From: Astropecten irregularis
Lineage: Eukaryota; Echinodermata; Asteroidea; Paxillosida; Astropectinidae
Assembly: GCA_963971285.1 (NCBI GenBank)
Contig: OZ020250.1
Coordinates: 7,672,499 to 7,736,498 of the forward strand
Reading direction: 5' to 3'
Length of the DNA stretch: 64,000 bases
The position numbers and the translations under genes are program-made. The notes under the pieces are model-generated. The model worked only from the letters and a program-made list of their open reading frames with translations, made no database searches and was not told the DNA's origin. Shown one piece after another: positions 1 through 10,858 of this stretch; the stretch's first letter is position 1; each line of letters begins with the position of its first letter.

Positions 1-729
1 GTGTACAATGGATTTCCACTAAATGTGGTTAGTGTGCAGCACCAGGGTATCTCCACATGTCTGTGAAGTTTCACAGCGGTGACGTCATTCAACCGGAAGT
101 TATGCTCATTTGAAGATAAAATGACTTAATTTTTCAAGTACCATTTACTCGGTAATTGCATGACGTACATGAATGAAAATTGCAAAATATTTACATCCTA
201 CGCAAATGACCTCTGTCATTTTTCAGTTGTTTGTGATGAACTAACTGGAAGTTATCGTCATCGCAATATTGCATATATTTAAATGAGACACATTTTGTAC
301 AACACGTGTCCCACTGCAAAAATCACATTACATCTATTCCACACTATTAGTCAGTGCACGCATACAACAATCAGCGACTGCCATTGTCATTGTATAAGGG
401 ACGATTTATCACGTGTGTAACATTTCCATTACGAAATGAGACCCAAACACCAAGTGGTTGTTCCCACAACCGCATGTCTAGTTTTAAATTGTGGACGTTA
501 TTCGATTTCCAAGAATTCTTTATGAATAAAATGCTTTAGATTATTCGAATATACATTGAAGCTTCGTTCGAAAAACCTGCAAAACGAAGCACAGCGATAA
601 TTGCGTCAACCAAAACGCTCTCCACATCGCAATTTGCATGAAATATATGAACCTGGCTTAATACGCCTTTAATGCAAAATCATGCATTAAATCCTGCGTT
701 TATTGATATTTTAAACACTGTTTTTACAG
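1..729. other. Intron sequence 5' of the first visible gene A exon
   Basis: I see no coding exon here. The matching N-half of CTLD-a should lie upstream of position 1. The stretch is AT-rich with no obvious repeat and ends in a pyrimidine-rich acceptor (tttttacag) at 721-729. Confidence 0.6.
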
Positions 730-968
730 GAGTGCTACAGGATTCTGGATCGGCCAGAATGACATGAAGACCGAGAATGTTTGGAGATATGCGAACGATA
801 GCTCCAACAAGTGTAACAGCACAACGTATCTCAACTGGGTGTCGGGCCACACTAACGGGGGCCGTAGAGAAAACTGCGTAATATACAACTATAGGGTCGG
901 CGGGGATTTCCTTGATGCATTCTGTGATAGCACCTATAACTACTTATGTAAAATTAAAATCACATCTG
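730..968 (+). CDS. Gene A exon: CTLD-a, C-terminal half
   Basis: Starts after TTTTTACAG with one base of a split codon and ends at G|GTGAGT, phase 1. It encodes the second half of a CTLD: FWIGQND, WRY, YLNW, ENC and YLCK are all in place. The sugar-site tripeptide reads HTN instead of QPD/EPN, and WND is replaced by FLD, so calcium-dependent sugar binding is doubtful. CNSTTYLNW holds an N-glycosylation sequon and the extra cysteine typical of this module type. It is closest to the exon at 7129-7367. Confidence 0.85.
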
Positions 969-3900
969 GTGAGTAACTTGGAGAAGTGGAACATGTTTGG
1001 CAGAAACGTTTCCAGTGGCAATTATTATTATTATTATTTTGTATGAATTTCATTTTGTTTACGTTTAATAAATTAACCTAACTTAATAATTTAAATATTT
1101 CTTGGGGAGTGTCAATCAGACAGGTTCCAAGACATTTCCGATAATAAGGACGTCATTCTAAATCATTTCTGGTGCCCACATTTTCCCTTGTCATCTTTGC
1201 GAAATAAAAAACCCTGACATAATATAATTTATTATTGTGATTCCAACTCAATTTATCGCTTCCCAACCTTGGCAATAATTACATTATACTCTAAGCGACC
1301 GAATTCCATAATGAAGTGGAAAATTAATAACTGCGAAGATATTTAGCACGTCATTCTCCCATTATTTGGGACTATTGATAGTATTGATAATCGTTGAATC
1401 TGTTAGTACTATAGATGTATAATTAGGGCCATGGAATATCACTTACCTATAAGTAGGCCTACTTAGTGATGTGCACATCTTTGTTTTGCAGAAGCAGCAG
1501 TATCATCTTGTCCCATAACCAAGGAGACACCTGATAGTAAGTATTGCAACTCGTCAGCTGAAGAACAGATCGAATAAATCATATAATACAATCTATTATT
1601 GGTGCGTGCTTTGTCCGTGTAATACGAAATTTACACGCGAAACCAGCTAATGGAACGCTTTGCAGTTATTACGCGCCATTCTTGACAAGTTCAGGGTGTT
1701 GTGGCGAGATTTGGGTGTGTAATCATTTGTAATCATTGAGCGACAAAGCATGAATTACAATGTTCATACTTTGCATATATTTACCATCAGTGTTCAGGAA
1801 ATACACATCCTTCTCACAATAATTTTATTTCTTAAAAAAAATATCAATCTTTACGTTGTAATCGGTATCGCGTTCAACTTATCCGTGTTTGATGTGTGCC
1901 TGGTCTGCAGCTGCTGCTGCAGCAGTATATCAAAACAATAGAACCGGCCAGAGGCTTTCTAGGGCAGTGGTGGCTTACACATAACACTGGGGTAGACACG
2001 TGTATTTGATGATAGCTAATCGAAGTACGCTCTCATGTAAGTTAGCCTTCCAAGTTCAAGCTCCACGAAAGTTTCCAATGTGTCGGTCAGGTTGTCGTGA
2101 TATCTTTCCGGGAGCCTTCGGAAACCCAGCTAAGCCCGGGGTGTGTTACGCCAGTGACAGCTACCAGAAGCGCAATTTCGAGGGCGCCCTGAGTTTCTGC
2201 AGGTCTCTCCCCAATGGCTCCTGGTCGGTGGCTGACATCGATGACGCAGACGAGAATCTGTTTCTTGAAGTGTGGAACAGGGACAATTTCCCGTAAGTTT
2301 AGTATCATTTAGACGAACAAACAAGTGAGTAATAGGTGTATTACCTTTTTCTGTGTTCTTTGCCCTTTTTTTTTGTTCCTTGATTCTTTATTTTAAATAA
2401 AAAAAGCACTGTTTGCTTTCCTAAATCAAATAATATGATGTCTTGCTGTGCAACGACTTAAAGAATAATGCCGCCCTATCCAGCGTTTATCGGTAGTAAA
2501 CAAGATGTGATATTCTTTACCTGCCTCATTGCCCGCTCCCCTTACATTGCTTGTCGTCTAACTGTTTGACTGCTCGCTGTCCTGCCTGTTTTTTGTTCTT
2601 GTTTAACCAGCATCAATCACAATGGTAACCTGAGGCATGAATTCGAAGTAGTCTTGTACCCGTTTTCTTTTTATAGTTGATGTTAATCACTTGTCCAATT
2701 CTCGGACTGAACACGTCTACTGTTTGCATGGAAATATCGTCACAGATTCAACGAAGACCCATTGAAGTATCAAATGTGTGATTTTTTCTCGATTTTCATT
2801 TTATTACTGATATTGACTGTTTGTATGTTATCTGCATAATATCTGCCTATGTCAATCTATACCAGAACCTGGCTAATTAGACAACTTGAATAACAGACAA
2901 ATAAGTCATTTTCCCGAATCTTTGAAAGTGGAGGAGTTCTTTAAGTTGCGATAAATGTTGCTTGACGACAAGGAACACAAACTCATGTAGAATGTTAGAA
3001 AAGGATAAATGCAGGTGATTTTGATACCCACAGCAATAACGATGGCTACTGGATCGGCCAAAATGATCGGGAGGAAGAAGGCGTTTTTCAGTATACCTCC
3101 AGCGGGCAGTGTCCGGTGTATCTCAACTGGGGAAAGAACCAACCAGACGGGGAGAGAGAGAACTGCATTATTATGGACAAACGTCATCAAGGAAAATGTT
3201 ATGACGTGAGCTGCTCTGCAAACCGTTACACCCTGTGTAAACATAATATAGGTGAGTATGCGCCCTTTACAATTATTGTCTTTTAATTCAGGTCTTTGCG
3301 GACCAAAATAACAAAAAAAAGAGAAAATTGAACACCAGCAATAAACTTCACATAAACAGGAACATGAAAATCGATCGTTAGTTAGGCAATAAACAAGTTA
3401 ATAAAACTCAAGCTTTATGATGGTTGATGAAGAATGTCCGACATTTTCTCCAAAAGTGGCACTGGAAACTTGTCTATCGCTTCATTATTGGCAATATAAA
3501 CCACTAGATTTCATGCCTATTTCCATTTAATTTTCCTGTCAAAAAATCACATATACGTCACATGTAAGAAAAATGCAATGTTGACGAGTAAATAAATAAT
3601 ATAAGGCTGAAACAGTTTTCTTTGATATTTTAAGAAAAAATATTAGCTTAAATACGTTTTGACAAACACAATTAATTTGGTGTATTTAATTGTTGTCTTT
3701 ATTATCGTTACGATTAACGTTTTCTCACCATTGACTGTCGCCTTTGTCTTGCTTTGGATTTTCGTTCTTTGTTGCAGACCCTGGACCAACAAGAGATCCT
3801 CTGAGGCGTTGCGATGGCAGCACTCTTCCGGCTGAGGTGGCAGGTAAGGCCTAGGCTATAGACCGTGCAACTGCCGTGCCGAACTCAAAAAATTTTACAT

Positions 3901-6900
3901 TTTCAAGTTTGGCACGGCAATAGTAGGGCGTTTAGCGTGAATTTGGCTCGGCAAATTGAGTTCGGCACGGCAAGCTCTTTGGCTCGACAGGGTCTGCCGC
4001 GCTATCGGTATTCAGAATGGCAGTGGCACGACAATTTCTATTTAGCGTTTAGCACAAGTGCCTTGTTACTCAATTGATTGAAGTTTGGCACGGCAGTAGC
4101 ACGGCGTATAGTCTCGGTCTAAGCTCGTTATCTCAATACCTGGGATCGCAGATTTCAGCTGAGAGAGAACTTTGGGAACGTTTTTTTTGGAGAGGTGCAA
4201 CTTGTGTATGCGGTATTCGAGAAGACCTAAGAGGGTACTTTTGATACTTGATCTGACGGAATACAAGTTATAAGGGACTTGAAGACAGATATTTTGAATT
4301 GACAAGCTAAAGACTCTTTTACCGCGCAGCTACAGAGTCACCAAGCAGCTAGACTGTCTTACCACGCACCTAGACACTCTTACCACACAGCTAGAGACTC
4401 TTATCACACAGCTAGACACTCTTATCACACAGCTAGACACTCTTATCACGGGGGGGGGGCTTCTTCTCTGTGAATCGAATGTCATATGTTTCGTGCTTAT
4501 ATCTTACGAGGTTTTTGTTTGGGCTCGTCAGCCTGTTCAAATATGCGTGCAGAGGCATTTGGAATTGTGACCAAACCGGGCATGTGCTATTTCATGACGG
4601 ACCTGAAGCTTACCTGGGAATCGGCCGTCGATTATTGCCAGGGGGAAGGTTGGTCTCTGGTCGACGTTGATGACGCCTCGGAGAATACTATACTTGCTGC
4701 CAGGCACAACGATTTTAAACCGTAAGCTTGCTTGATAAATAATGCTCATTTCAAGTTGAGAGCGGACATGATTTTATTTTAAGCTTTTCACTGGACTACG
4801 ACGTCTACCGCAGTTAAAAAGAAATGCGCAAAACTAATGTTATTCATACGATTTAAAAGGCGCGGAATTAGGAGGAACAATCATCCCGATGCTCTTTAGA
4901 CAATTCTTGTCTGTTTAATTGTTCTTAACATCTGAGCATATTTAAGGAAATTAATTTAATCGTTCGAGGAATTCACTCATTCCCAGCGCTTAAAATTGGA
5001 CATTTCAGCTTGAATAAGATTTCGATTGAGTACATAGGCTCGAATCACGGGGACAAGATGCTTGTGTCTTTAAGAAGACTTGTTCCACCCTAGGGCTGTA
5101 TGCTGCCAGAGAAGTTAAGTGTAATTGTTTCAACTACCACAAATGCTTTGCTACTGTCAGATACGCCACAACATGGACATTAAAGTAAATGCGTACTAGT
5201 GTGCTGTGTGCTTCCGAGATTGGTGGTTGAATTTACTACAGCCAACGCCACCACGACCAAATACCACCCTCATGATCAGCAACAGTGAAGGCGAAGTTTT
5301 GCTTTCCGTTCCCCTGCACAGGTTTATACAGATTACCATCTCAGGCTGATCCCTAATACCCTGTCATACTGTCTTTAATCCCTTTTACATTTCTCTTTTT
5401 ACAGTTTAAATATGTACTACTGGGTTGGTCAGAACGATCGAGAGGTTGAAGGAACATGGAAGTATTTATCCGACAGCACGCCGTCTTTTGCCGGGGTGTT
5501 CCTGAACTGGGGGAGAGACCAACCGGACAGCGGTACAAATGGTAATTGCATTATGATGGACCGCCAGGTTGGATGGAATGATGTCAGTTGCACCTCTGAG
5601 CGATATGTCACTTGCAAGACACCCCTTGGTAAGATAAACAGTTCATTTATTACAGTTCGCTTTCATTATTGTTCTTACATCAATACAATTCACGTTTAGT
5701 GTGAAAAGTGGGCAGATTATTTGAAACATGTCTTATTAAGGCTATATAGGTGTATGTCCAAGGAATGCTGTTCGGAAACATTTTTTTTTTCGAATAACAC
5801 ACATTATCATTCTAATACAGTGACATGCACGGACTTCCATAGCGAAGCTTTTAGTATCGGTAATCTCAAGCCCGGAATCTGCTACCTGGCCAGCAATGCC
5901 GAGGGAGTATTCCTTGGTGCTAGGACCTTCTGTCAGGGACTCGGAGACAACTTGGAGTGGGACGTCGCTGACATAGAAGATGCGGTGGAGAACCAACTCA
6001 TCCAAGATGCTATTACCGCGTTAAATAATTTAAACGCATCGTAAGTATATACAAACCGAATCTCTTAGCACCTTGTATAGCTGGAGGGCCTGGGCCAATT
6101 TCATAAAACTGTTAAGCAAAAAAATTGCTAAGCATGACATTTCTGTCTTAATAAAACAGGGTTAACAACCAAATTTCCACGTGTTATGTATCACTTGTGA
6201 TTGTTCTTTGGCTGTTGTTTGATGACCATGAATATCAAATGGAAGTTTCAATGGTGGTTTGTTTTATTGGGCAAGACATTTTTGTGTTAAGCAAATTTTT
6301 AGTGCTTAACGGTTTTATGAAACTGGCCCCTGTTTGTTTAATGCATAGGATCACGGATTCTGCGGATCCGGATCCCATTTTAGCGTACCCTGCATAGGCC
6401 ATGGATCCCTAAATATGGGAACCTTTGAATAAAACAACTTAGGCCCTTAAAAACAGTGCACTCTAAATAGTCTTCATTTGTGAATGGGGCGCTAAGACTG
6501 TATATGATTAATTTAGCCAAACCGTAAAAGTTCTCCACAAGATGACCATTGATATTACTCATGTCTCCCTCAAGACCAACATTGTAGAAAGTGCAAAGTG
6601 ATTAAATTAATCATTATGCTCTGCCATCGTAAAATTGACATAACATCATGTCTCTCGATGCTTAAAAGGTATTATCATACTTTGGCAAGAAATCAAAACA
6701 GAAATGTGCACAGATTTACGTATAACTTTCAGGGTATGAAGATGGTGCTGGTAGAAACATACCGTTAAAATGGTTTCCGCCTGGAATTGTGTATTTATCC
6801 AAAATTCAGTATTTTGACAGATTAAACGTACACAGCGTGGACCATAAAACTACGGGGAAGACATGATTAGAAGAGACAGTTTTACAATACCTGAATGAAA

Positions 6901-9900
6901 TACAAGATAAATAGTAATTGATATATACTCTTTCGTTTTGATTATTTATCTTAGTAAGATAGAAATATATATTATGCCTGAAAGAGTTTTCGAATCATTT
7001 TGATTTTTTGATAATCGAAGAACAAAGCGCCTCTTTTTTTGACAGCATCGTTTCTCTACCAGCCAATTCTACCAATTAAGCTCTCAGAAAAATGAAAATT
7101 TTCTGTACAATATTCTACAACTTTATAGGAACGCTGCTGGATTCTGGATCAGCCAGAATGACATGAATACCGAGAATGTGTGGAGATATGTGCATGATAG
7201 CTCCAACAAGTGTTACCGCACAGTGTACCTCAACTGGGCATCAGGCCAGCCTGACGGAGATCGTAGAGAAAACTGCGTGACATTCCACCACAATAACAGC
7301 GGTACATTCCAGGATCAGCGTTGTGACTCCACCTTCAACTACTTGTGTAAAGTTAAAGTTACCACGGGTGAGTCTAATATGTTTTTCGTTCGCTGTAGGA
7401 TACAGTTTGGCCATCGGTTATACTTCGCCAATGTCCATGCAAACCAACTATGACTTCAATTTGAGCGAATAATGTGCTTTTTGTATTATGTATCACATTA
7501 CAGAGACAGTGAATTTGTGTACCGAGGCCACTGAAGATAATTTTACCGAAACATCTGAATGTAAGCATTGTTGGGCCATGATTCTGCTCATGATTTTCTG
7601 ATGTCTTCTTTTTATCATTCGTTGACCTCTGAATAACACTCTGAGGTTATTTTCTGTTGTGTTTTTGTTTTGGCTTTTGTGGGGTTTGTTTTCATTATAA
7701 TTTGTTTGTGGTAAGATTCTCAACTTAGACTGTGAGTTTAATTCTAGTCTTTTCTTTTCGTTGATTTATGCTTCCCCATCATTTAACCAAAACTTGCTTT
7801 ATCTTCATTAATTATAAAGTCTGGATCTATTGTTTTGTGGGCATACATTTATCATATTCACCTGACCAGTCCATACTGTGTCGTTTCCTTACCAGATTGC
7901 CGTGACATCTTGCCGACCGCCTTCAGTAATCCCTCGGTGCCTGGGGTTTGTTACGCCAGCGCCATTAACCAGACGTTTCCCTTTCAGGCGGCTGTGGATT
8001 TCTGCCGGTCTCTCCCCAATGGTTCCTGGTCGGTGGTTGACATCGAGGACGCCGATGAGAATCTGTTCCTTGAAGTATGGAACAGGGACAATTACCCGTT
8101 CATACTTTTCAGCAACCTGCAGGGATTGACATATTTCACTTAAGAAAATCAAAATATTGACCATGATCTTAACATTGGCAGACAGTCCAAACCGATATGG
8201 ACATTTCCTCTCCGTACGAGTGATCTTTCTAAAAATTACTGAATAAAATGTATGACATTAAGTGTATTGACATGTCTGAATTAATATATGGCATTAATGA
8301 CATTGAATGTTACTCATTTTATGCTTAGCAAATTGGTCACGATAGCAAATTAAAAAGAGAAACAATAAAAGGAAACATTCTTTGTCCCATGCCTCAACAG
8401 CACAAATGATGAGTACTGGGTCGGCCAAAATGACCGGGAGCAAAAAGGCGATTACCGGTATACGTCTAGCGGGAAGTGTCCGGTGTATCTCAACTGGAAT
8501 AAGGGCCAACCAGATGGGATATGGATGCAGAATTGTCTCTCCATGCAGAAAACACACGATGGAGGGTTTGATGATACAGATTGTAACAGGAAATACTTCA
8601 CGCTGTGTAAGCTCAAAATTGGTGAGTAAAAATTCCCGTAGTTTTGTTTAATTGCGTCAGGTTGCATTGGCTACAAAATACCTGCCTTTTGGATTTGAAC
8701 ATGGAATAACTTCCGGGTCCCAGACTAAAACAGATAAAATAATTTGGCGGGAATTTGTGCATGATGCACTAACATAAGGTAATCTGTCCCCTTTGCTTTC
8801 CATTTCTCGTACTTTGTAGGCCAAGAACCACTACCAACAGGATATCTCTCTACATATTGCGATGGAAGTGCTCAACTCCCAAATGTGACAGGTAATATAA
8901 CTTACATTCCACTGCTTAGCGAGACTGCATACTCGACTGTCCTTTGATCTTTTGCATTTTTCTGGTTTTTGTATCAGCCTGTTCAGACCTGCGTGCAGAC
9001 GCCTTTGGCAGCGTGGCTAAACCGGGCATGTGCTATTTCATCACGGACCTGGAGCTCACATGGGAATCGGCCGTCGAGTATTGCCAGGGGGAAGGTTGGT
9101 CTCTGATCGACGTTGAGGACGCCACGGAGAATGCTGTACTGACCGCTAGACACAGAGATTTCAAACCGTAAGAAGAATCGATTGCTTAGGCCTAATGAAT
9201 ATTAGTTGGGCAGACATTACATTTCTACTGCTTGGTTATTCAAACCATTGCAATGGTCTCGAGTTGAAGACCTAAATGACCAGGAAACACAACGATATTT
9301 CAACCCGTAAGACAAATATAAAGCTTTTCCCTCCACAGAACTGTTTGACCGTCTACAATATTATAAGTGTTTTCATAAAAGAGATCATTTGGAGTCATTT
9401 TGCCGGACATTGATTTGAATTGAACCTAACGCTCCTTGACATGTGCCAACTGTGATAATGTTAACAGTTTGAACGTAGAACTGCTGCTTTCGAACTAATA
9501 TCTGTTTAAACTTTGTCAGAATAGCGACCATTGTATGCACGCTCACATTCAACAGTTTCCATTATAAACAGCGTCATTCCGTACATCAATGTTTTGAAAC
9601 TCTCAAGTTGGAGAACAACTATTCCTTTTATTCAAGATTCAACGACTTCTACTGGGTTGGTCAGAACGATCGAGAGGATGAGGGAACATGGAAGTATGCA
9701 TCCAACGACACCCCCTCTGGTGCCGAGGTGTTCCTGAACTGGGGACCGAACCAACCAGATGGCGACACATCGAAGAACTGCATCGTGATGGATCAGGGAG
9801 GCGAGTGGAGTGACATGAATTGCAACGATGCTTACTTTGTCACTTGTAAGAAACAAACAGGTTATGGTTAGTGTACAATTTTGAGTTGCTGGAGTTTCCC

Positions 9901-10511
9901 GATCCATTATCATTTGATTGTGAAAATGATCCTTGTTTGCAACGAGATAAACTGACAATTTTTCTCTATTAAACAAATGTCTGTTTTACGTTTCGTAAAT
10001 AGAAAAAAAAAGAGTCATGAAATCGGTGTAAATTTGTAAGCTGCGATCAAATTATCTCAACTTGACCTTTGACCTTGTTTAACCTATTCCCATTTGTGAT
10101 TGTATTTTTCAGAAGAACCTGAAGAAGACTCTTGTGCAAAAAGTAAGAGCATAGTTATCCATATCTAGTTCTAATAATTATACATTGTTTCATTTATTAC
10201 TTGAAAGTTCACCTTATAAATGGAAAAATAATGTTATTACCTTTATACCAGATATTTCCACACCAAGACCCGGCATATTTTCGTTCTTCGCAACGGACGC
10301 CACTTGTGGCCCAGAAGACGTACTAACTCCCAGCTACCGTGTCAAGACCAGAGTCCAGTGCGCACGGGACTGCTCTATGGAGGCTGGCTGCAAGAGCTTC
10401 GGCTTCTTGACCTCTGGGAATGAGAATAACTGCGTGCTATGTAGCAATGCTCTCAATATGTATGCCTTAGTGCAGAGAGCTGGAAGCGAGGTCTACAACA
10501 AAGCCAAGTAG
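730..10511 (+). CDS. Gene A: multi-CTLD lectin with C-terminal PAN/apple domain (5' partial)
   Basis: Coding sequence is the join of 17 exons: 730-968, 1492-1536, 2091-2292, 3034-3251, 3778-3843, 4532-4721, 5405-5628, 5821-6040, 7129-7367, 7504-7560, 7896-8097, 8401-8621, 8820-8891, 8978-9167, 9637-9866, 10113-10142 and 10252-10511. All junctions keep frame and give about 967 residues in the window. The protein is five and a half C-type lectin-like domains (a to f) separated by Cys-containing linkers, then a PAN/apple domain and a TAG stop. CTLD signatures seen are WIGQND, YLNW, QPD, ENC and TLCK. Family knowledge suggests a secreted carbohydrate-binding or immune recognition protein; no membrane segment is visible. 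The first exon begins with one base completing a codon, so upstream exons, including any signal peptide, lie before the window. Modules a/d, b/e and c/f pair by similarity, implying growth by duplication of a three-CTLD block. The donor at 8098 is weak. Exact exon ends are my prediction. Confidence 0.82.
1492..1536 (+). CDS. Gene A exon: 45-nt linker between CTLD-a and CTLD-b
   Basis: A phase 1-1 mini-exon bounded by TTTGCAG and GTAAGT that keeps the frame between its neighbours. It encodes a short hydrophilic hinge with one cysteine (AAVSSCPITKETPD). Its position equals the 57-nt linkers at 7504-7560 and 26084-26140. It was found by reading the intron for frame-preserving exons. Confidence 0.7.
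2091..2292 (+). CDS. Gene A exon: CTLD-b, N-terminal half
   Basis: Enters in phase 1 after a rather weak acceptor (GTGTCGGTCAG) and leaves in phase 2 at CC|GTAAGT. It is 202 nt, identical in length to the e-type N-halves. It encodes CRDIFPGAFGNP, the long-form CTLD pair of cysteines (CRD and VCY), the helix-1 cysteine (SFC), and SWSVADIDDADEN. A sequon NGS is present in LPNGSWS. Confidence 0.85.
3034..3251 (+). CDS. Gene A exon: CTLD-b, C-terminal half
   Basis: Acceptor ACCCACAG, donor G|GTGAGT. It encodes GYWIGQNDREEEG, YLNW, QPDGERENC and RYTLCK. QPD plus the glutamate of ENC match the galactose-type primary calcium site. The second-site WND is CYD, keeping only the aspartate. An additional cysteine pair (GQC and GKC) is present beyond the canonical four. 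Confidence 0.87.
3778..3843 (+). CDS. Gene A exon: 66-nt linker between CTLD-b and CTLD-c
   Basis: Phase 1-1 exon after TTGTTGCAG, ending at G|GTAAGG. It encodes DPGPTRDPLRRCDGSTLPAE, a proline-rich hinge with a single cysteine. It is clearly homologous to the gene B linkers at 23889-23954 and 30181-30246, which share TRDPL and RC(D/N)GS. Confidence 0.8.
3849..4122. repeat. Intronic foldback element with GGCACGGCA-rich arms
   Basis: The left end (ctatagaccgtgcaactgcc) and right end (ggcacggcagtagcacggcg) are imperfect inverted repeats, and the core repeats GGCACGGCA in both orientations. The layout fits a short MITE-like foldback lying a few bases inside the intron after the 3843 exon. Termini are approximate. 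Confidence 0.5.
4313..4450. repeat. 21-bp intronic minisatellite
   Basis: Six or so copies of a 21-bp unit (acactcttatcacacagcta plus g) that become more regular toward the right end and stop at a poly-G run (4449-4459). It lies in the intron before the 4532 exon. Confidence 0.7.
4532..4721 (+). CDS. Gene A exon: CTLD-c, N-terminal half
   Basis: Enters after GGGCTCGTCAG in phase 1 and ends CC|GTAAGC in phase 2; 190 nt, like all f-type N-halves. It encodes ACSNMRAEAFG, KPGMCYFMTD, TWESAVDYCQ and GWSLVDVDDASEN, that is the long-form cysteine pair, helix-1 cysteine and the beta-2 core. Confidence 0.86.
5405..5628 (+). CDS. Gene A exon: CTLD-c, C-terminal half (QPD + WND)
   Basis: Acceptor TTTTTACAG, donor G|GTAAGA. 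It encodes YYWVGQNDREVEGTWKY, FLNW, QPDSGTNGNC, GWNDVSC and YVTCK. This is the only CTLD in the window with both a galactose-type QPD and an intact WND, so it is the best candidate for real calcium-dependent sugar binding, though the glutamate of ENC is glycine here. Confidence 0.87.
5821..6040 (+). CDS. Gene A exon: CTLD-d, N-terminal half
   Basis: Follows CTLD-c directly with no linker exon; acceptor TTCTAATACAG, donor TC|GTAAGT. It encodes VTCTDFHSEAFS, LKPGICYLAS, ARTFCQGLGDN and WDVADIEDAVEN. It is homologous to the gene B exon 27315-27558, which carries about eight extra residues at its start. Confidence 0.85.
6092..6330. mobile_element. 239-bp MITE in gene A intron, copy 1
   Basis: Terminal inverted repeats run from gggccaatttcataaaactg to the mirrored cgttttatgaaactggcccc. 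A second copy of the whole element, similar along its length, lies at 17933-18171. No coding capacity. Confidence 0.75.
6331..7128. other. Intron remainder before CTLD-d C-half exon
   Basis: No exon is seen. At about 6725-6800 there is a fragment (gaagatggtgctggtagaaa) of a repeat family also present near 33200, 34280 and 58590. The rest is AT-rich with no clear structure. Confidence 0.5.
7129..7367 (+). CDS. Gene A exon: CTLD-d, C-terminal half
   Basis: Acceptor CTTTATAG, donor G|GTGAGT. It encodes FWISQND, WRYVHD, YLNW, QPDGDRRENC and YLCK. QPD and the ENC glutamate are kept; WND is FQD. The exon has the same length (239 nt) as CTLD-a's C-half and an extra SNKC cysteine. Confidence 0.87.
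7504..7560 (+). CDS. Gene A exon: 57-nt linker between CTLD-d and CTLD-e
   Basis: Phase 1-1 mini-exon after CACATTACAG, ending T|GTAAGC. It encodes ETVNLCTEATEDNFTETSE: acidic, one cysteine, one NFT sequon. The 26084-26140 linker of gene B starts with the same ETV and has equal length. Confidence 0.8.
7896..8097 (+). CDS. Gene A exon: CTLD-e, N-terminal half (weak donor)
   Basis: Acceptor TTCCTTACCAG. It encodes CRDILPTAFSNP, GVCYAS, AVDFCRSL and SWSVVDIEDADEN. Sequons NQT and NGS are present. The expected donor reads CC|GTTCAT instead of the GTAAGT used by every homologous exon. If it is not spliced, translation runs on for 14 codons to a stop at 8141-8143, giving a protein lacking the rest of CTLD-e, CTLD-f and PAN. 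Confidence 0.8.
8401..8621 (+). CDS. Gene A exon: CTLD-e, C-terminal half
   Basis: Acceptor GCCTCAACAG, donor G|GTGAGT, 221 nt. It encodes YWVGQNDREQKGDYRY, CPVYLNW, QPDGIWMQNC and YFTLCK. QPD is retained; the ENC glutamate is glutamine and WND is FDD. Confidence 0.86.
8820..8891 (+). CDS. Gene A exon: 72-nt linker between CTLD-e and CTLD-f
   Basis: Phase 1-1 exon after ACTTTGTAG, donor G|GTAATA. It encodes GQEPLPTGYLSTYCDGSAQL and then PNVT, a proline/threonine hinge with one cysteine and an NVT sequon. CDGSAQLP matches CDGSTLP of the 3778-3843 linker. Confidence 0.78.
8978..9167 (+). CDS. Gene A exon: CTLD-f, N-terminal half
   Basis: Acceptor GTTTTTGTATCAG, donor CC|GTAAGA, 190 nt. It encodes ACSDLRADAFGSVAKPGMCY, TWESAVEYCQ and GWSLIDVEDATEN. 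It is nearly identical in sequence to the gene B exons 23591-23780 and 29884-30073. Confidence 0.88.
9637..9866 (+). CDS. Gene A exon: CTLD-f, C-terminal half
   Basis: Acceptor TATTCAAG, 230 nt. It encodes DFYWVGQNDREDEGTWKY, FLNW, QPDGDTSKNC, EWSDMNC and FVTCK. QPD is kept, and WND is conservatively WSD. Two phase-equivalent donors exist, GTTATG at 9861 and GTTAGT at 9867; I chose the better-scoring GTTAGT. Confidence 0.84.
10113..10142 (+). CDS. Gene A exon: 30-nt linker before PAN
   Basis: Phase 1-1 micro-exon after TATTTTTCAG, donor A|GTAAGA, coding for EEPEEDSCAK. An exon of the same length and cysteine position exists in gene B at 22028-22057 (EPTTKDSCSN), which supports both. Confidence 0.75.
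10252..10511 (+). CDS. Gene A terminal exon: PAN/apple domain
   Basis: Acceptor TTTATACCAG, stop TAG at 10509-10511. Six cysteines follow the apple/PAN pattern: ATC, VQC-ARDC, AGCKSFGF, NNC and VLC, with the CxSF core. PAN domains mediate protein or carbohydrate contacts. It is nearly the same as the gene B domain at 21427-21683 over the cysteine core. Confidence 0.88.
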
Positions 10512-10536
10512 AGCAATACATGTATTCTTGTCTCGC

Positions 10537-10850
10537 CAGGCACGGTTCTAGAGTCAAAATTTTAGGGGGGCTAGAATAGCCAATATTTTTTTGGGGGGGC
10601 TAGAAGACCCAATATTTTGGGTTCCTCTAACACTCGCTTCTGCTATGTCTTATTAGGGGTCGAAAAACATACACATTATATCCCACACAACGCGTTTTTT
10701 TTATGTATTTGGCGCTTAAAAACTGAAAAAATCCAGTATTTTCAAGAATTTTTTTTTTTCACTTGCATTTTTTTTTGGGGGGGCTAGACACAATTTTTGG
10801 GGGGCTACAGACCACCCCCCCCCCCTAGCCCCCACGTAGAACCGCGCCTG
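10537..10850. mobile_element. hAT-like MITE in the gene A 3' flank, 8-bp target duplication
   Basis: Ends are caggcacggttcta and the inverted tagaaccgcgcctg. They are flanked by direct repeats TGTCTCGC at 10529-10536 and 10851-10858. An 8-bp duplication with CAGG termini fits the hAT superfamily. The 314-bp body holds long G, C and T homopolymers and gggggctaga blocks. It sits 25 bp after the gene A stop, probably inside the 3' UTR. Confidence 0.75.
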
Positions 10851-10858
10851 TGTCTCGC

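Noticed and set aside
2087..2324. Antisense frames over CTLD exons
   Set aside because: Shadows of conserved plus-strand lectin exons; similar shadows occur over every CTLD exon in both genes.
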